From the NCBI GenBank assembly GCA_032207245.1, contig CM063506.1, positions 44,370,725 through 44,434,724 on the forward strand: DNA of 64,000 nt, read 5' to 3'. Each line of letters starts with the position of its first letter. The stretch's first letter is position 1. The DNA is from Pardosa pseudoannulata. Its lineage: Eukaryota > Arthropoda > Arachnida > Araneae > Lycosidae. The notes below the pieces were generated by a model that saw only the letters and a list, made by a program, of their open reading frames with translations, had not been told where the DNA came from and did not search any database. Position numbers and translations under genes: made by a program. Positions 24,201-36,516 of this stretch are shown here, piece by piece.

Positions 24201-24632
24201 CTTTAATTTAATAGAAAACTTTAATTTAAAAATTCATTGATATTTTAACTGCCCCATTTCGAAGATGCAAAATAAGATACATAAGAGCTTCATTTAAAGT
24301 ATAAAAATATAGTTTGAATGAACATCACTTACATGAACATTATTTTTCATTTAATTAAGAATAATAAGAGTTATTTACAAAAAATGTACGCGTGACAAAT
24401 ACTTTAAAAGGCTGACATAAAATTTCTTTAAAGAAAATAATTTCTAGTACTAATCTTATTTTACACGTGAGGGTTTAATACAGTAAACGCTAATCCATCG
24501 ATAATGAGCTACCAATAGGTTGTAGAATGGTTTTTAGTAGATTTCAGCATTACGTTCAAGTTGACTATTTTTTAAACGTCCTATTTATTTTTTAAAATTC
24601 ATTACAGTATTAAAGGAGGGTAGTATCTATTA
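24201..24632. repeat. Duplicated flank of the first pentanucleotide array
   Basis: The first ~130 bp after the array (AATTCATTGATATTTT, TTAAAGTATAAAAATATA) is homologous to 26360-26490. A further match links 25235-25310 with 26490-26555. The arrays therefore lie inside a segment duplicated about 2.16 kb apart, with the second copy shorter. The rest shows no feature. Confidence 0.65.
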
Positions 24633-25063
24633 CAGGGCCTGATTAAAGAACGGGCCAACTGGGCCTAGGCCCTGCGTCCTCTAATTTTAGGACTCCCCTA
24701 AAATTTAGTACTTAATTATTAAATTTTAAATAATTTAATTAAAAAATTTGAAAATGTTTTCTGTTAATTATTTAAGTAATATTTCATTGAACCTTATTCA
24801 GAAATTAAATAAAAGCAGTTAAAATGTTGACATTTTTATCTAAAACACGCTCCAGTTTTCTTATTTACATTACTCTAGTCACAGATTTTTGGCATTCGAC
24901 TGTACTACAAAGGTATGTTAACATAAAAAAATTAATATAAAATTTCCTCCAAAAATATTCGTTTGTATTATCTTTTGTAAACTTTTTCTTGCCTTGAAAG
25001 GCAGGTAGGGGGGCCTGAAAGACTACCAGTCCCTGAGCCGAATTTTGGCTTGATCGGGCCCTG
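24633..25063. mobile_element. hAT-like MITE (431 bp)
   Basis: The termini CAGGGCCTGATTAA and, reversed, CAGGGCCCGATCAA match at 12 of 14. CAGGGCC-type ends are typical of the hAT superfamily. The 8-bp flanks do not match well, so the target duplication has decayed or the ends are slightly off. Subterminal GC-rich stretches (GGGCCAACTGGGCCTAGGCCC region and GGGGGGCCTGAAAG) contrast with the AT-rich core. The minus frame 24865-25071 is incidental. Confidence 0.65.
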
Positions 25064-25734
25064 TCCAACAAACTGGATAAAGTAAGCCTAACATAAAACT
25101 ATCTTAATGATTTAATACTAATTATACGGATAAAAGATAGCCAGAAAATATAAAGTCTTAATAACTCACAATAAGATATAAAAAGGTACGGAATTTTAGA
25201 GCATTCATAGGTTTAGTGACCATTGTAATAAAGGATAGTTTAATAGATTGCCCAATATACTTTTGTGTTCAACAGTTTGAAATCCAAATAACCACTCAAT
25301 TCAAATATATAAATTAAATCCCTCTTAAATATCTCAGAATTATTTCACAGAGTTCTGCTGCCTCTAAATCATTTATGAAATAAAAAAAAATACTTGTTTA
25401 AGTAAAAAAAAAAGCGATTAACGTACCTGACACGATTCTCTTATACTAGAAATACGGGGAAAATCTATTAGATAAAATACATTTGTCAAATATTTTAAAT
25501 CGAATCTTTTAACAGATCATGCCCATGGCTTTCGTTTATTCATGATTTCTGTGAACGTGAACCATTTGTGCAGGAAAGAAAACACATTTAGATCACAACA
25601 ATTAACATTTTTCTTGGCTTTTAATTAATTTTATTCGTTAAATATGGCCCTACAAAAATGACAACAGTTGAAATGAGTTTCCCAGAATTTTCTATTTCTT
25701 GGATGCCTGTCTCGATCCCAAAGTCTCATGCTCT
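25064..25734. other. AT-rich spacer, no gene recognised
   Basis: Part (25235-25310) belongs to the duplicated segment described beside the arrays. Otherwise nothing is supported. Confidence 0.4.
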
Positions 25735-26358
25735 ACTACTCTACTATACTCTACTACACTACACAATACTATACCATACTATAACATACCATACCATAGC
25801 ATACCATACCATACCATACTATACTATACAATACTATTCTATACTATACTATACTATAAAACACCATACCATACCATACCAAACCATACTATACTATACT
25901 ATACTATACTATACTATACTATACCATACTATACTATACTATACTATACTATACTATACTATACTATACTATACTATACTATACCAAACTTTACTATACT
26001 ATACTATACTATACCATATCATACTATACCATACCATACTCTACTCTACTCTACTATACTATATCATACTATACCATACCATACTATACCATACCATACC
26101 ATACCATAACATGCCATACAATACTATACTATACTATTATATACTATACTATACTATACAATACCATACCATTCTATACTATACAATACTATATTGTACT
26201 TTACGATACTATACTATACTATTATATACAATACTATACTATACCATACCATACTATACTATTCTATACTATACAATACTATAATATACCATACTATACC
26301 ATACCATACCATACTATACTATACTATACTATACTATACGATACTATACTATACTATG
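25735..26358. repeat. Second pentanucleotide array (TATAC)n
   Basis: The same 5-bp motif mix as 23530-24200 over about 620 bp. The open frames 25658-26284 and 25699-26109 run through it and are low-complexity artefacts. Confidence 0.95.
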
Positions 26359-27593
26359 CTATTACTTTAATTTAATAGAATACTTTAATTTAGATTAAAA
26401 ATTCATTGATATTTTTACTGTCTGATTTCGAAGCTTAAAATTTGGATGAATAAAAGGTTAATTTAAAGTATAAAAATATACTTTAATACAGTTTAATAGA
26501 TTGCGTAATAGTTTTGTGTTCAACAACCCCAAATCCAAATAATCACTCAAATATGTGTTAATGTTTAACTTTACAATTGTGTTCGCATTCTTTTAAACTT
26601 TCTATAACAAACTTGTTACTTATTTTTTCAATTATAATTATTTCTACAAAAGTTAGAGATAAGATTGATTTGGAAATTAGCTACATAGCTTTGTGTTTAA
26701 ATGGCTAGCACACTTTTGTATAAGCAGCACGCAAGGGTCACTTTCCTCGTGAACTAAATTGTTCTAAACTGGAAGAAAGAATGTGGGTTAAGAGGAACTT
26801 TATTAATGACGTAATTTTTATTGAGACACTAAAAGGACAAGAGTATGTGTTGTTAAACAGTGTATTAATTTTACACAATTGCGTTAACTGTAAAAAACGT
26901 TTTTGCATTGAAGGGACATTACCATTTATAAGTAACACTTCTTTCTCACAGTTTTCCATAAACATAAACCAAAACACAAGCATAAAATACTTTCTACCAC
27001 GAAAAGAAATTAGAATTATAAAAAATTACGGATAGATATAAATTTAATTTTTAGAAACTTCTTTCTCTATTTGCTACAATTATTATCAAAGGAAACATAA
27101 TTTATTAAAGCCTTTGCAAGATTTGATGAAAAGTCAAAAGTTGAAATTAGTTTTAAAGTTTCCGTTTTTTTTTCCGACATTGAAATTTTATTTCATCCAC
27201 CAGATCAAGTGCGTTTGTTTATATGATGTGCTTTTTCTTCGGTCAATACTTTTTTAAATATTCAGAGCGTTTCATTAATACATTCTTATGGGTGTCTGTT
27301 AAATCATACGTGTTGTACAAAAAGGGTAAATAATTACCATGAGCACTCAATCAAACTTGCATTTCAGGGCATTAATATAAAGCTTAATATTTTTTTTGAG
27401 ATCTGTAATTAAAATTTGAAAGTTGAAACTTAAAAGTTGAAGCACTTAAAAGTTGAAATTTATTGTCTGCTACGTACGTGTGGAGGCAGTGCAACTGAAT
27501 AAATTTTATTTTTTTTCTGTTACCAGCCAAAAAATATTATTTTTATTGAGACGAATCATTATTATTAATATAATGAATCCTTCTTGATGAAAA

Positions 27594-27594
<1 letters not shown>
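26359..27594. other. AT-rich region, no supported gene
   Basis: 26359-26560 is homologous to the flank of the first array. Beyond that two overlapping small frames on opposite strands (26781-27035 plus, 26738-26983 minus) have no recognisable domain and I do not call them. Nothing else is seen. Confidence 0.4.
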
Positions 27595-27628
<34 letters not shown>

Positions 27629-27653
27629 CATATATATAATATATATATATAAT

Positions 27654-27688
<35 letters not shown>

Positions 27689-27762
27689 CAAATACATATA
27701 CATATATACACATATATATACATATATATACATATATATACATATATATATGTATATATGTA

Positions 27763-27845
<83 letters not shown>
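27595..27845. repeat. AT/CATA microsatellite
   Basis: About 250 bp of (TA)n interrupted by TACATA and TGTATA steps. The tyrosine/isoleucine-rich minus frames of up to 151 codons at 27506-27961 are read through it and are not genes. Confidence 0.95.
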
Positions 27846-27849
<4 letters not shown>

Positions 27850-27971
27850 AACTAATTCTAAGCTTTAAAAAGTAAAGAAAGTAAGAAAAATTAAAATTTG
27901 AACTGCAATTAGAGACTTTAGAGTTGGGAAAAGATGGATTCGATGGTAAAAATCCAAACAAGATGATTTAG

Positions 27972-28100
27972 TCTGGTTTGGTTTGGAACGCAAAGTCAAA
28001 ATTTTGAAACAGGAGTCTTATTGCTTTTAAACGAAAATCCATGCTAACAGCGAAATATAAATACGGTACGTCGATAGCTGACTTAGTGCTCTAATAATTC
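27972..28100 (-). mobile_element. Probable degenerate SINE (family A), inverted
   Basis: It starts with the inverse tail GGTTTGGTTTGGAACGC and keeps faint order: GGAGTCTTATTGCTTTTAAACG, AATCCATGCTAACAGC and GTACGTCGATAGC resemble the inverse body and head. Heavily decayed; 28155-28202 may be a further tail scrap. Confidence 0.45.
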
Positions 28101-30734
28101 TGTCAGCTCTCTCTTAACTACTTTATAATGGTTTGATATACTACGAATTACGTATTTTTGTGTTATATGAGGAATAATGAAACTGGAACCTACTGTTTAA
28201 AGGAACACGTGAACTTTAAAACTAAAAAATAATGTTTGATTTTCCAACATTTAACTTATTTAGCAACTATTTTTTTACCTTATGTCCCACACGTTATAAA
28301 AATATTCCAAAACTTCAAATACTAGTTAATAAAAGTTCAAATACTAGTTACTGTACAGCATTTGGGGACATTTCGCTGTTTAGAGTGTTTTAATGGCGAT
28401 ATTACTCAAAGTCGTTGAAACTTGAGCTCGTGATATGTAAATATTTAGATTTGAAATTTAGTAGAACTGTTAATTAAAAACAAACAATAATAATGGCGGA
28501 AAATGTAAAAAAACAACAACAATATTTAGATATTTTAAAATCTTAGATTTACCAAAACAATTATGTTGGTTAATCTATTAAAAAAAGTTAAAAACAGTTG
28601 AAATATTTCTTCGAATTTTAGTCATTATTATTATCCACTTATGATAAACAAACTTGTGACTACCGAATTTCAAATTTGTGTTATTTGGATATTATAAGCG
28701 TAATAAGTACAAAATATTATATTTTGAGTAATATCCCTTTTAATATGGAATTCCTCTACATTCGATAATAATTCTTTACGCATTAAAATTTGAGCTCTCG
28801 GAATATTTTTTATAAAGAGCAGAGAAAAGAGTGAAAGATAGAGAAAAAAAATTAGTTATCAGATAAACTAACTTTTGAAAATTTGATTTTTTGAATAGTT
28901 AAAATCTATTTATTTACTTTAAGTCAATACCGAATGGCTACATCAGTTGCCGATGTTTCAAACGCTTAAGCAAGAACACACGTAGCATTTTGTCTTAGAA
29001 GGATTTCAAGAAAATAAAGTGTTGTTTTGCACAGTTTAATGCAATATAATAATCTATGAAAAATTGAAAATGTACCTTAAGTCAAAATTCCATTTTGAGT
29101 TACTGTTTTATCAATTACATTGCACTTATTTGGTTTAAATATATTAAAGAGAACTAAAACTTCGAAGTACTGCAAAAAACAATTAAAATTTAATTTAAAA
29201 CATAAGTCATAAAAATTCATTTTATTTATCTTTGTCAATTCATTGGTTGCTTAATTTATATTAACGTTAACATTTCCATAAATATTTAACAAAACTAAAG
29301 ACATGTTCTTACTCTATTACTTGTCCCAAATAGGTTTTAATCATTTCAAATGTTGTACGTTTTGCTCATGAAAATATGGGGAGGGCATGAAGCCCCAAGC
29401 CTTACCCCTGGGTGTGAGCTGGATTCTAACATTTGAGAAACGTACACTTTTGTTAATAGGAAACTTATTTATAGTTTAGTAATTAGAAAACACACTATTT
29501 TTAAATGCCCCCTGAAATAGCCCTTTAACGCACGAAATAGAGAGTCAAAACTTGGAAAAGAAAACAAACAATGTATTTATAGAGTTCTGCTCAATTTAAT
29601 TACAGTCCTGAATAATTTGATTATTTGTGAAAAAAATATGATGAAAGATTTGCCGGATTTTAAATTATTTCTAGGCAGAAAATAAAATATGCACCGTACA
29701 TCAGTAAACAAAACGGTTTTTAATTTCCCAATAGAATTGTAACAAAAATTCTAATGAATCAGATTATTGTATCGTGTAAAAATCCCCACAACAAATATTT
29801 TCATATTATTTCAGCTTAAAAAATATTTACCTTCTTTTTTATCTTCTGACTTCACCGAACGGAAAAAAAGAGAAAAAAAAATCTGTACCCTGAAGGTACG
29901 AAAGTTTATTTTCTCCTGAGAGGTGTGGACGCAAAATCGAACGATATTTTTCAAGCAATTATTGAGTAAAGGTGGGGGAATCGAAATTTCCCAACCAGGG
30001 TAATTTGATTTTAGCGTATTTCTGCTTCTAATGTTAAAGCGATTCCTGTTATCGTAGTTTAATACTTTTTGGCTTGGTAGAAATTAATTACTCCCATCTC
30101 TTCATCTGATATTTTCAGTAAAGGAAGGATCTTTAATCGTTAATTTGCTTCCACAAAACCTTATTTTTTTCTTTAAAGATTTGATTAAACTATAATAATG
30201 AGGTTTCAACGTTAACTACTACTGTAATTTTAAGCAACGCAGACGAGTTAAGTTGATTTTTCCTTTGCAAAACACGATCGTGTAATTATGCAAAGCATTT
30301 TAGATAATGGGTATTTAATCAGAATAATTAGTGTGGGATGTGATTAAAATGTTCGAATGGCTCTTCAAATGGGTTGTAAAGTTTTAAGTATCAAATTTGT
30401 GGTTATTAGGGCTAAATTGTAAACGTTGTTACGATGTTACCATGGACTACAGGTATAGTAGTAGCGATGTAGAATACATCCATACATACACTACCTGTAC
30501 CGAAAGATTAAGATGAAATGATTGCACGCTCATCGTTTTTCGATTATTTTTCAAACATGTTACTTTATTTTGAATGATTAATAGTTAGAATTTTAATCAT
30601 CATTTTTCTTGTTGTTTCTCATGACACTTGGACAAACCGAGGAAAATTGAGCCTGCAGGCTCTCGTATTAAGGTCAAGGGGTGCGCGTTTCTTTTTAAGG
30701 AGCACCATTAAGGTGAAAGAATGACTTCGCTCAA
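28101..30734. other. Unique AT-rich region without recognised genes
   Basis: About 2.6 kb with no long open frame, array or transposon terminus that I can support. The composition resembles ordinary intergenic or intronic DNA. An intron of a gene outside the window cannot be excluded. Confidence 0.4.
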
Positions 30735-30960
30735 GTAGGTCCTCGAATATTTTGAAGCAAGGACCAAGTAGAAGACACATAGACTTGGCCTGCCACCCCC
30801 AGAGGTATTGATTGAGAACTTGGAGGACATTGTGACCACGAACATAATTTATGTACCCCAGTCACCTTTAACGAACATTGCGGACTTAGGCCTGCTCGGG
30901 TTCCGAACCCGCTTACTGAAATGTTAATGTACCGAGGTACTTTCCCACGGTGGTCTGCAC
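30735..30960 (-). mobile_element. SINE-like element, second type (family C)
   Basis: On the minus strand a tRNA-like head (AAGTACCTCGGTACATT, then a B-box-like GCGGGTTCGGAACCCGAGC) is followed by a body with CCTCTGGGGGTGGCAGGCC and ATTCGAGGACC. The body is homologous to the minus strand of the three repeats at 4475-5555. The B box carries an extra base, so it is probably inactive. The open frame 30731-30970 is incidental. Confidence 0.6.
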
Positions 30961-31440
30961 GTGCATGCATAGCCGCTAGAGGAATTTAGGACTCCAATTG
31001 TTCACGTCAAGTTTAGGGACCCCTGCAGAGAAGATAGATCACGGAATGGCAGCGTAACGGTCAAGCTCGCACAGAGCTGTAAGCGTGAGTTATGGGAGCA
31101 GGGGCTAAAAAGTAATGTCAGCTTGAACAAAAAGGGGCTACTTTAATGAGCCCACCTGCACTCCCGAAGGGCATTTGATGTGGGAAAATTTCCCGAAAAC
31201 AAGCGATTGGATAAGATGAAAAAAGGGGCGGTGGGACCGAGGTGAGGAGTTTGGAAACGTAGTGAGAGCGAGGAGTTGAAGAAGTGGGCAGTCGAGAGAA
31301 GTGGGACAAGGATCCACTAGCACCAGCTCGTCCCGTGCGCCCAGACCGATACCGCCCCGCTCACCATCACCAACTCGTTCCGTGCGCCCGTGAGGAAAGC
31401 CCCTGCCTGCTCCCCTGTGACTTTAATGGAGGTAAGTTAT
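30961..31440. other. Local GC-rich island of unknown nature
   Basis: A sharp compositional contrast with its surroundings: GGGGCGGTGGGACCG and GCACCAGCTCGTCCCGTGCGC, with an imperfect repeat of CTCGTYCCGTGCGCCC near 31327 and 31374. It ends CTTTAATGGAGGTAAGTTAT: an ATG-GAG followed by a consensus splice donor GTAAGT at 31432, as a first coding exon might. It could equally be an old retroposed RNA. No continuous reading frame supports a gene. Confidence 0.35.
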
Positions 31441-31734
31441 AAAATAATATTTACAGTCATTTGACTTAGGCCTCTGTTAATAATAATAATTCCTTATAAA
31501 GAGATGTGTGATAATTATAGTGTAAATAGAAGATATAAATAATGGATGATTATGATAACCAAGGATCTATTTGTAAATAAATGTATAGAATAAATGTCTG
31601 AATCTCAATATAAAGTATTATATTCATTCTGTGTCTCCCTTTGTAACGAACACTGGTGTATAGGTTGTATGTACATTACAACAGTTACTTTATTTAGTTT
31701 CTACATTTTATTTCACAGGAAAGGTATTACAAAC

Positions 31735-31960
31735 TAAAGAAACACATTGCCGTAGCAAAAGATAATACTTAGCTTTTTTCAAAATAGTCACCACTGATAT
31801 TGAAACCTTTGTGTAAGTGGCGAAATGGGTTTCAAGGAATCTTTCTTACCTTGGAAAATCGGTCTAATTATTCAAAGACTCTTAATACTCTTAAATGCCT
31901 CTTGAGACATGATTTCAACTACTGCTTCAATGCAAGAAAATGTGGATGTTTGATAGCACA
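31735..31960 (-). pseudogene. Mariner transposase C-terminal relic
   Basis: Minus-strand translation near 31775-31830 gives FNISGDYFEKS, the GDYFE motif that closes mariner-family transposases, preceded by FRHLHKG. Upstream (higher coordinates) the frame is broken. No terminal repeats were found. This is a different and older copy than the two at 1469 and 7223, whose ends read GGDYF in related form. Confidence 0.6.
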
Positions 31961-32387
31961 AAATTAGGCAGGATGTTTGAATATGTTCCATCCTGAACAA
32001 CGATTTCTTCCTACAATGCCCTTTGATGTGTGAGATATTTCATTGTTTGTCGCCTAAGAACCAATTACCTGGTTTTAAACACTCTTGGTCTAAAGTACGG
32101 ACTTTTCCTTTTAGTACATATAACATGTACGGTTCTTTCAAATGGGTGAAACCAGTAAAGTATCACCCGTTTTTATACGACAATACTGTCAAAATTTACC
32201 TTATGTGCAATCGGACACCTTAAACGTTAAGACGACGCTGTAAACTAGGATATTTCCTTATCATTAATGTAATATTCCTCTCTCGAATAAAGTGATTGCT
32301 TTCCATGTGTTATCCCTGTATTATCTTTGTATTTGCTTTATTTAGTTTGTGAGTCCTATCGTTATTTTTTTTGCAACACTAGAGCAT
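31961..32387. other. Unassigned segment downstream of mariner relic
   Basis: It may include more of the same element, but I cannot align it to transposase motifs. The 66-codon plus frame 32023-32223 has no recognised domain. Confidence 0.3.
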
Positions 32388-32512
<125 letters not shown>

Positions 32513-33177
32513 ACATGGACGAATGGTTAAGACATGGAAGACACATTTGATTTCATATATAAGCTTTCGTTATTGTAATTCTTCTGTCCATGCTATGCCA
32601 TTTAGATATTCTTTGTTCTTATCTTGGAGCAACAAGTGTGGTAGATATCATTAGCCCCAGTTCCCGCTCAGAACTGTCTCTTTTGGCGTTGCTACATAAG
32701 CGAAATTCCTATGTCTACATCTGCGTCAGATTTTTTAATCTGTATAGTTCCGCTCGAGGGTGTCTTTCTCCTATTACGTTATCGTTAATGAGTTCTAACT
32801 ATTTTTAATTATTACTCGCTTAATTTTTAAACCTTATTGTTAGACCTGACATACATATATATGTATGTATATGTATATATGTATACATGTGTATATATAT
32901 ATGTGTATATATGTATTTATATGTATATTTATGTAGTTAGCTGGACTTCACGATGGGTGGTTGCAGTCATGGCCGATAATAATGACACCGTTTTAGGTAA
33001 AGACCTTTATTAAGATGATGTTGGAGAACGGTTTCCCACTTCATTATAAGGACAGGACAAATTGAGAGGTTAACTGGCATGAAGTCATAAGTAAAATGCC
33101 TTTAACACCTGGGTCAACATCGCAGTCAAAATTTGCGGGAAATAACTCGGAAAATCTGTCTCCGATAGCGTGCATCT
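32513..33177. other. Spacer with ATGT/TATG microsatellite
   Basis: 32850-32935 is a mixed TATG/TATA repeat. The remainder has no supported gene; the 72-codon frame 32590-32808 shows no known domain. Confidence 0.5.
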
Positions 33178-33189
33178 GCTTTTTGTTTG

Positions 33190-33339
33190 TTTGGTTGGTT
33201 TTTGTTTAGCACTACGGTCTATGCTACACGAGGGCTAATGAGATGTACATTAAAGCCGATTAACGGCTAGAACATCCATGTGTGGACTCGAACCCACGAA
33301 CTGTTAAGGTCAGTGCCCTAAATTCGGCCATCGTTCGGC
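33190..33339 (-). mobile_element. tRNA-derived SINE (family A), inverted, with 12-bp target duplication
   Basis: Flanked by GCTTTTTGTTTG at 33178-33189 and 33340-33351. It holds the inverse tail (AGCACTACGGTCTATG), body (GAGGGCTAATGAGA, AAGCCGATTAACGGC) and a good B box (GGACTCGAACCCACGAAC). An internal deletion removes part of the body compared with full members. Confidence 0.9.
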
Positions 33340-33351
33340 GCTTTTTGTTTG

Positions 33352-34369
33352 GAGACTTCAAATTGTCCGCTAGACATGTAGAATTATAATTTGTTAGATC
33401 CCTTCTCTGAAACTTTTTGGTTTGAACAATAACCCCAGTGGTCAATATAGGCTAGGGGTTAAAAAGGGGAAAGCAAAGGAACCCGGGATTTTTATCCGTG
33501 AATTAAGGTTTGAAAATCCTTGAGAATTTTCTCGGGCCTGTATTTGCGGTTTTATACAAAATGCCTGCATTATTTTCCCGATTTAGTTTCATTTCCTTAT
33601 ATATATATGTATATATATTTATACATACACACCCATAAATATGCATTTTTATGCGTGTAGTCTTAATACTTATGACTATTCTTTCAAAATTTTGCTAGTA
33701 GCAGTAGCATATTAGGACAAGGGCAAATATTCCAAACTTTCAAATATACAATGTTAAAAATATTTTCTGCCGAATATTTGTGAATGATTTTGAAGTTTAC
33801 CTTGAACAATGCCAGCACATATTACAGCGTGCTTAACGCCATTAATGCCATCAGATTGAATGACCAAATAATCCCCCGGATTTTGCCAGGAATTAATAGA
33901 CACCAAACACACGGAACTATCAAATAATATTGACGTAAAACACACAAGCGCGCGCGCACACACACACTTGTAATGCCTCGCGCACTGATGATTTCATTAG
34001 AGCAGCGACTGGAACGCAGACATTTTGGTAAATCACACGACGTACAATATGGAAACAGTTATATCCTAAATTACACGGCGTAATTCACGGCATCTCTGTA
34101 GTGATACACGATTTATGAAGGTATTTACTGGAGTGCATTACGTTTCCCAATGTATTTTAGGGCAGTATTCGGATGAAATTTCAGTCGTAATACAAGTTAC
34201 GGCGTTTATTGGGAGGAATATCAGTATTATTAGAGTAATTTGATGATAAAGCCTCTTCCACTACGTTGAATGCGTTTTAGATATATTTGTGTTAGTATAT
34301 AAGCTGCCTATTTAAAGCACTAATACTATAGGTTGAAAAATTATAGTTCAAAATGTAAGAAATTCCTAC
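33352..34369. other. Spacer, no gene recognised
   Basis: Short TATA/CATA repeats at 33598-33640 and a small (CG)(CA)n run at 33946-33967. The minus frames at 33260-33445 and 33754-33963 have no recognisable domain. Confidence 0.4.
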
Positions 34370-35005
34370 TTATAAGTTAGTCGTGTATATTTCTAGCAAG
34401 GCAATGATAATAGAAACTTCTTGAAATCCTCATCAGTTAACTTATTAAATTCTTACGTCTATGTATTGACATTTTGTGTTACTACTAGCTTTGTACATGG
34501 ATTTACTCTTTCTGCAGGAACATTAACTGAAATAACGTATAGTCATGTATATTAAAAATATAATAAATTGATACTCATTACTTAGTCATGTATATTTCTA
34601 GCAAGGCAATGGTAATAGAAACTTCTTGAAGGGCTCATCAGTTAACTTATTAAATTCTAGCTTCTATGTATTGACATTTTATGATTTTACTAGCTTCGTA
34701 CAGGGATTTACTCCTTCTGCAGGAACATTAACTGAAATAACGAATAGTAATGTATATTAAAAAATATAATAAATTGATACTCATTAGTTAGTCGTGTAAA
34801 AATATAATAAATTGATAATCATTAGTTAGTCGTGTATATTTATAGAAAGGCAAAGGTAATATAAACTTCTTGAAGGGCTCATCAGTTAACTTATTAAATC
34901 CTAGCTTCTATGTACTGATATTTTACTAATTTACTAGCTTCGTACCGGGATTTACTCTTTCTGCAGGTACATTAACTAAAATAACCAATAGTAATATATA
35001 TTAAA
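34370..35005. repeat. Tandem repeat, three ~200-bp units
   Basis: Units begin near 34378, 34583 and 34830 at the string TAGTCRTGTATATTT. Each contains GGCAATG..ATAGAAACTTCTTG, CATCAGTTAACTTATTAAA and TTTACTCYTTCTGCAGGAAC. The spacing of 205 then 247 bp is explained by an extra ~37-bp duplicate around 34795. Confidence 0.88.
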
Positions 35006-35204
35006 AACCTTCATTTTACTATACAGTGTTTATATACAACAGTTTATATACAAAGTTAAATAGTTTACATACAAAGTAATATCTTATCTGGAAATGTGTT
35101 TTTTGTGTATTGTTATAATCTCAAACTGTATGTCTATATTTAAATCTTGAAATGAATTTCCCGCTAATTATTGGTGTGAAATATTTCATACTAATGTATA
35201 TTCT

Positions 35205-35490
35205 AGAAGCCCAGTGGCGTTGGGGTAGCGCTTCCCTCTCCCACGACACAGGTCCGAGCTTTGATCCCCGAACTGGGTACGGTTGACTCAGCTTTTCATC
35301 CCTTCAGTGGGTAGACAAACTGAGGATCAAGCATGCTTGAGAACTAAACACTGGAGGTTCCGCGTAAGGTTGACCACCTAACCGGAACATATGTTTCACA
35401 CCCCAGGGCACTTGGTCTCGGAAACGGACATTGGCACCGTAGGCCCTAGCCTCCTAGCGGCTCTTGCGCCGAGTAGTTTAGTTTTTTAAT
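35205..35490 (+). mobile_element. Third type of SINE-like element (family B, ~285 bp)
   Basis: It begins AGCCCAGTGGCGTTGGGGTAG (A-box-like) and has GGTCCGAGCTTTGATCCCC as a B-box relic about 35 bp on: a tRNA-type internal promoter. The long body (TGGGTAGACAAACTGAGGATC, GTTGACCACCTAACCGG, CCCCAGGGCACTTGG) is GC-richer than its surroundings, and the end is a T-rich GTAGTTTAGTTTTTT. Only one copy in the window, so the ends are approximate. Confidence 0.65.
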
Positions 35491-36512
35491 GTATATTCTA
35501 TGAGAATACAGAATTCATTCACTACATTACAAATCTAAAGATAAATTAGTTCATTTTTTATAAACATCGATTTTATAATCGTTTTTTTATCCCTTTTCCA
35601 TATTTGTTTATATAATTATTGCTTATTTGATTGTAAAGTGTACGGCTTCCATGTTGGATACTCAACAATAATTCTAAAGGCATTTTATAGTTACCTTAAG
35701 CTTTTTGGCCACAGTGAAACATAGCATAAGAAATATAGCTAAAAATAGTTAACAATAAATCCAATTTATATATAAATAATGGGACATAGTACTTTTCGAG
35801 GTTTAAAATGGGTGTTTTATTAGCATTTTTACCATTCATCAAAAATTAAGCATATGCTTCTTTTAAAATGAATTATTTTCAAATTCTTTAATAACGCTTG
35901 AACTAAAAAAAAAATGATTTGGTTGGTCACTTCAAGTAGTATGTATTTTTGAATGATATAAATAGTTTACAAAAAATATTATAATACACTTATATAAAAA
36001 TAAAATACCTAAAATAGTGTAAAAAATAAACAAAATTTGCTTACTCACAAGATAACTTTTGAAAATATGAGATTATAAAAATCAATTTTTGTGTGTAATT
36101 AAAGTAAAATATCTCTTTTATTTTGTAAATCAAAATTTTAAAGGCATCTAAAAAACTAAAAAGTTATAAAAGTTAGAGAAATGGGAAATTTTTTAAAAAT
36201 ATTCTTTAGTGTGCTATAATATAAAATATATCACTCATACTAATATAATTCAGACTCACAGAATGAAAATGATTAGCTTCTATTTGGTATTAAAAATTAG
36301 TTTCTAATTTACAAATTTAGAAAACTAATTTGTGGGTAAGTGGATATGTTTTATTATTTTCTAAAATGTATTCCCTAATATAATAAAACTAAATGACTTT
36401 TATAAAGTTAAAGGTATATAAATTTTTATTCTAAATGGAACAGAACTTTATATTTTATATTGAATTAAATATTGACTGTTTTAATGAAGAATTTTCAGCT
36501 CAAAATATATCC
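35491..36512. other. AT-rich spacer, nothing recognised
   Basis: About 1 kb of AT-rich DNA without reading frames or repeat boundaries that I can support. Confidence 0.4.
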
Positions 36513-36516
36513 TTAA

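Noticed and set aside
25658..26284. 208-codon plus frame (and 23350-23850, 23937-24137)
   Set aside because: Reading through (TATAC)n arrays gives cyclic YTILYH-type residues; no protein domain or codon signal.
26738..27035. Two small overlapping frames on opposite strands
   Set aside because: About 80 codons each, no recognisable domain, no homologous copy, and AT-rich composition makes such frames expected by chance.
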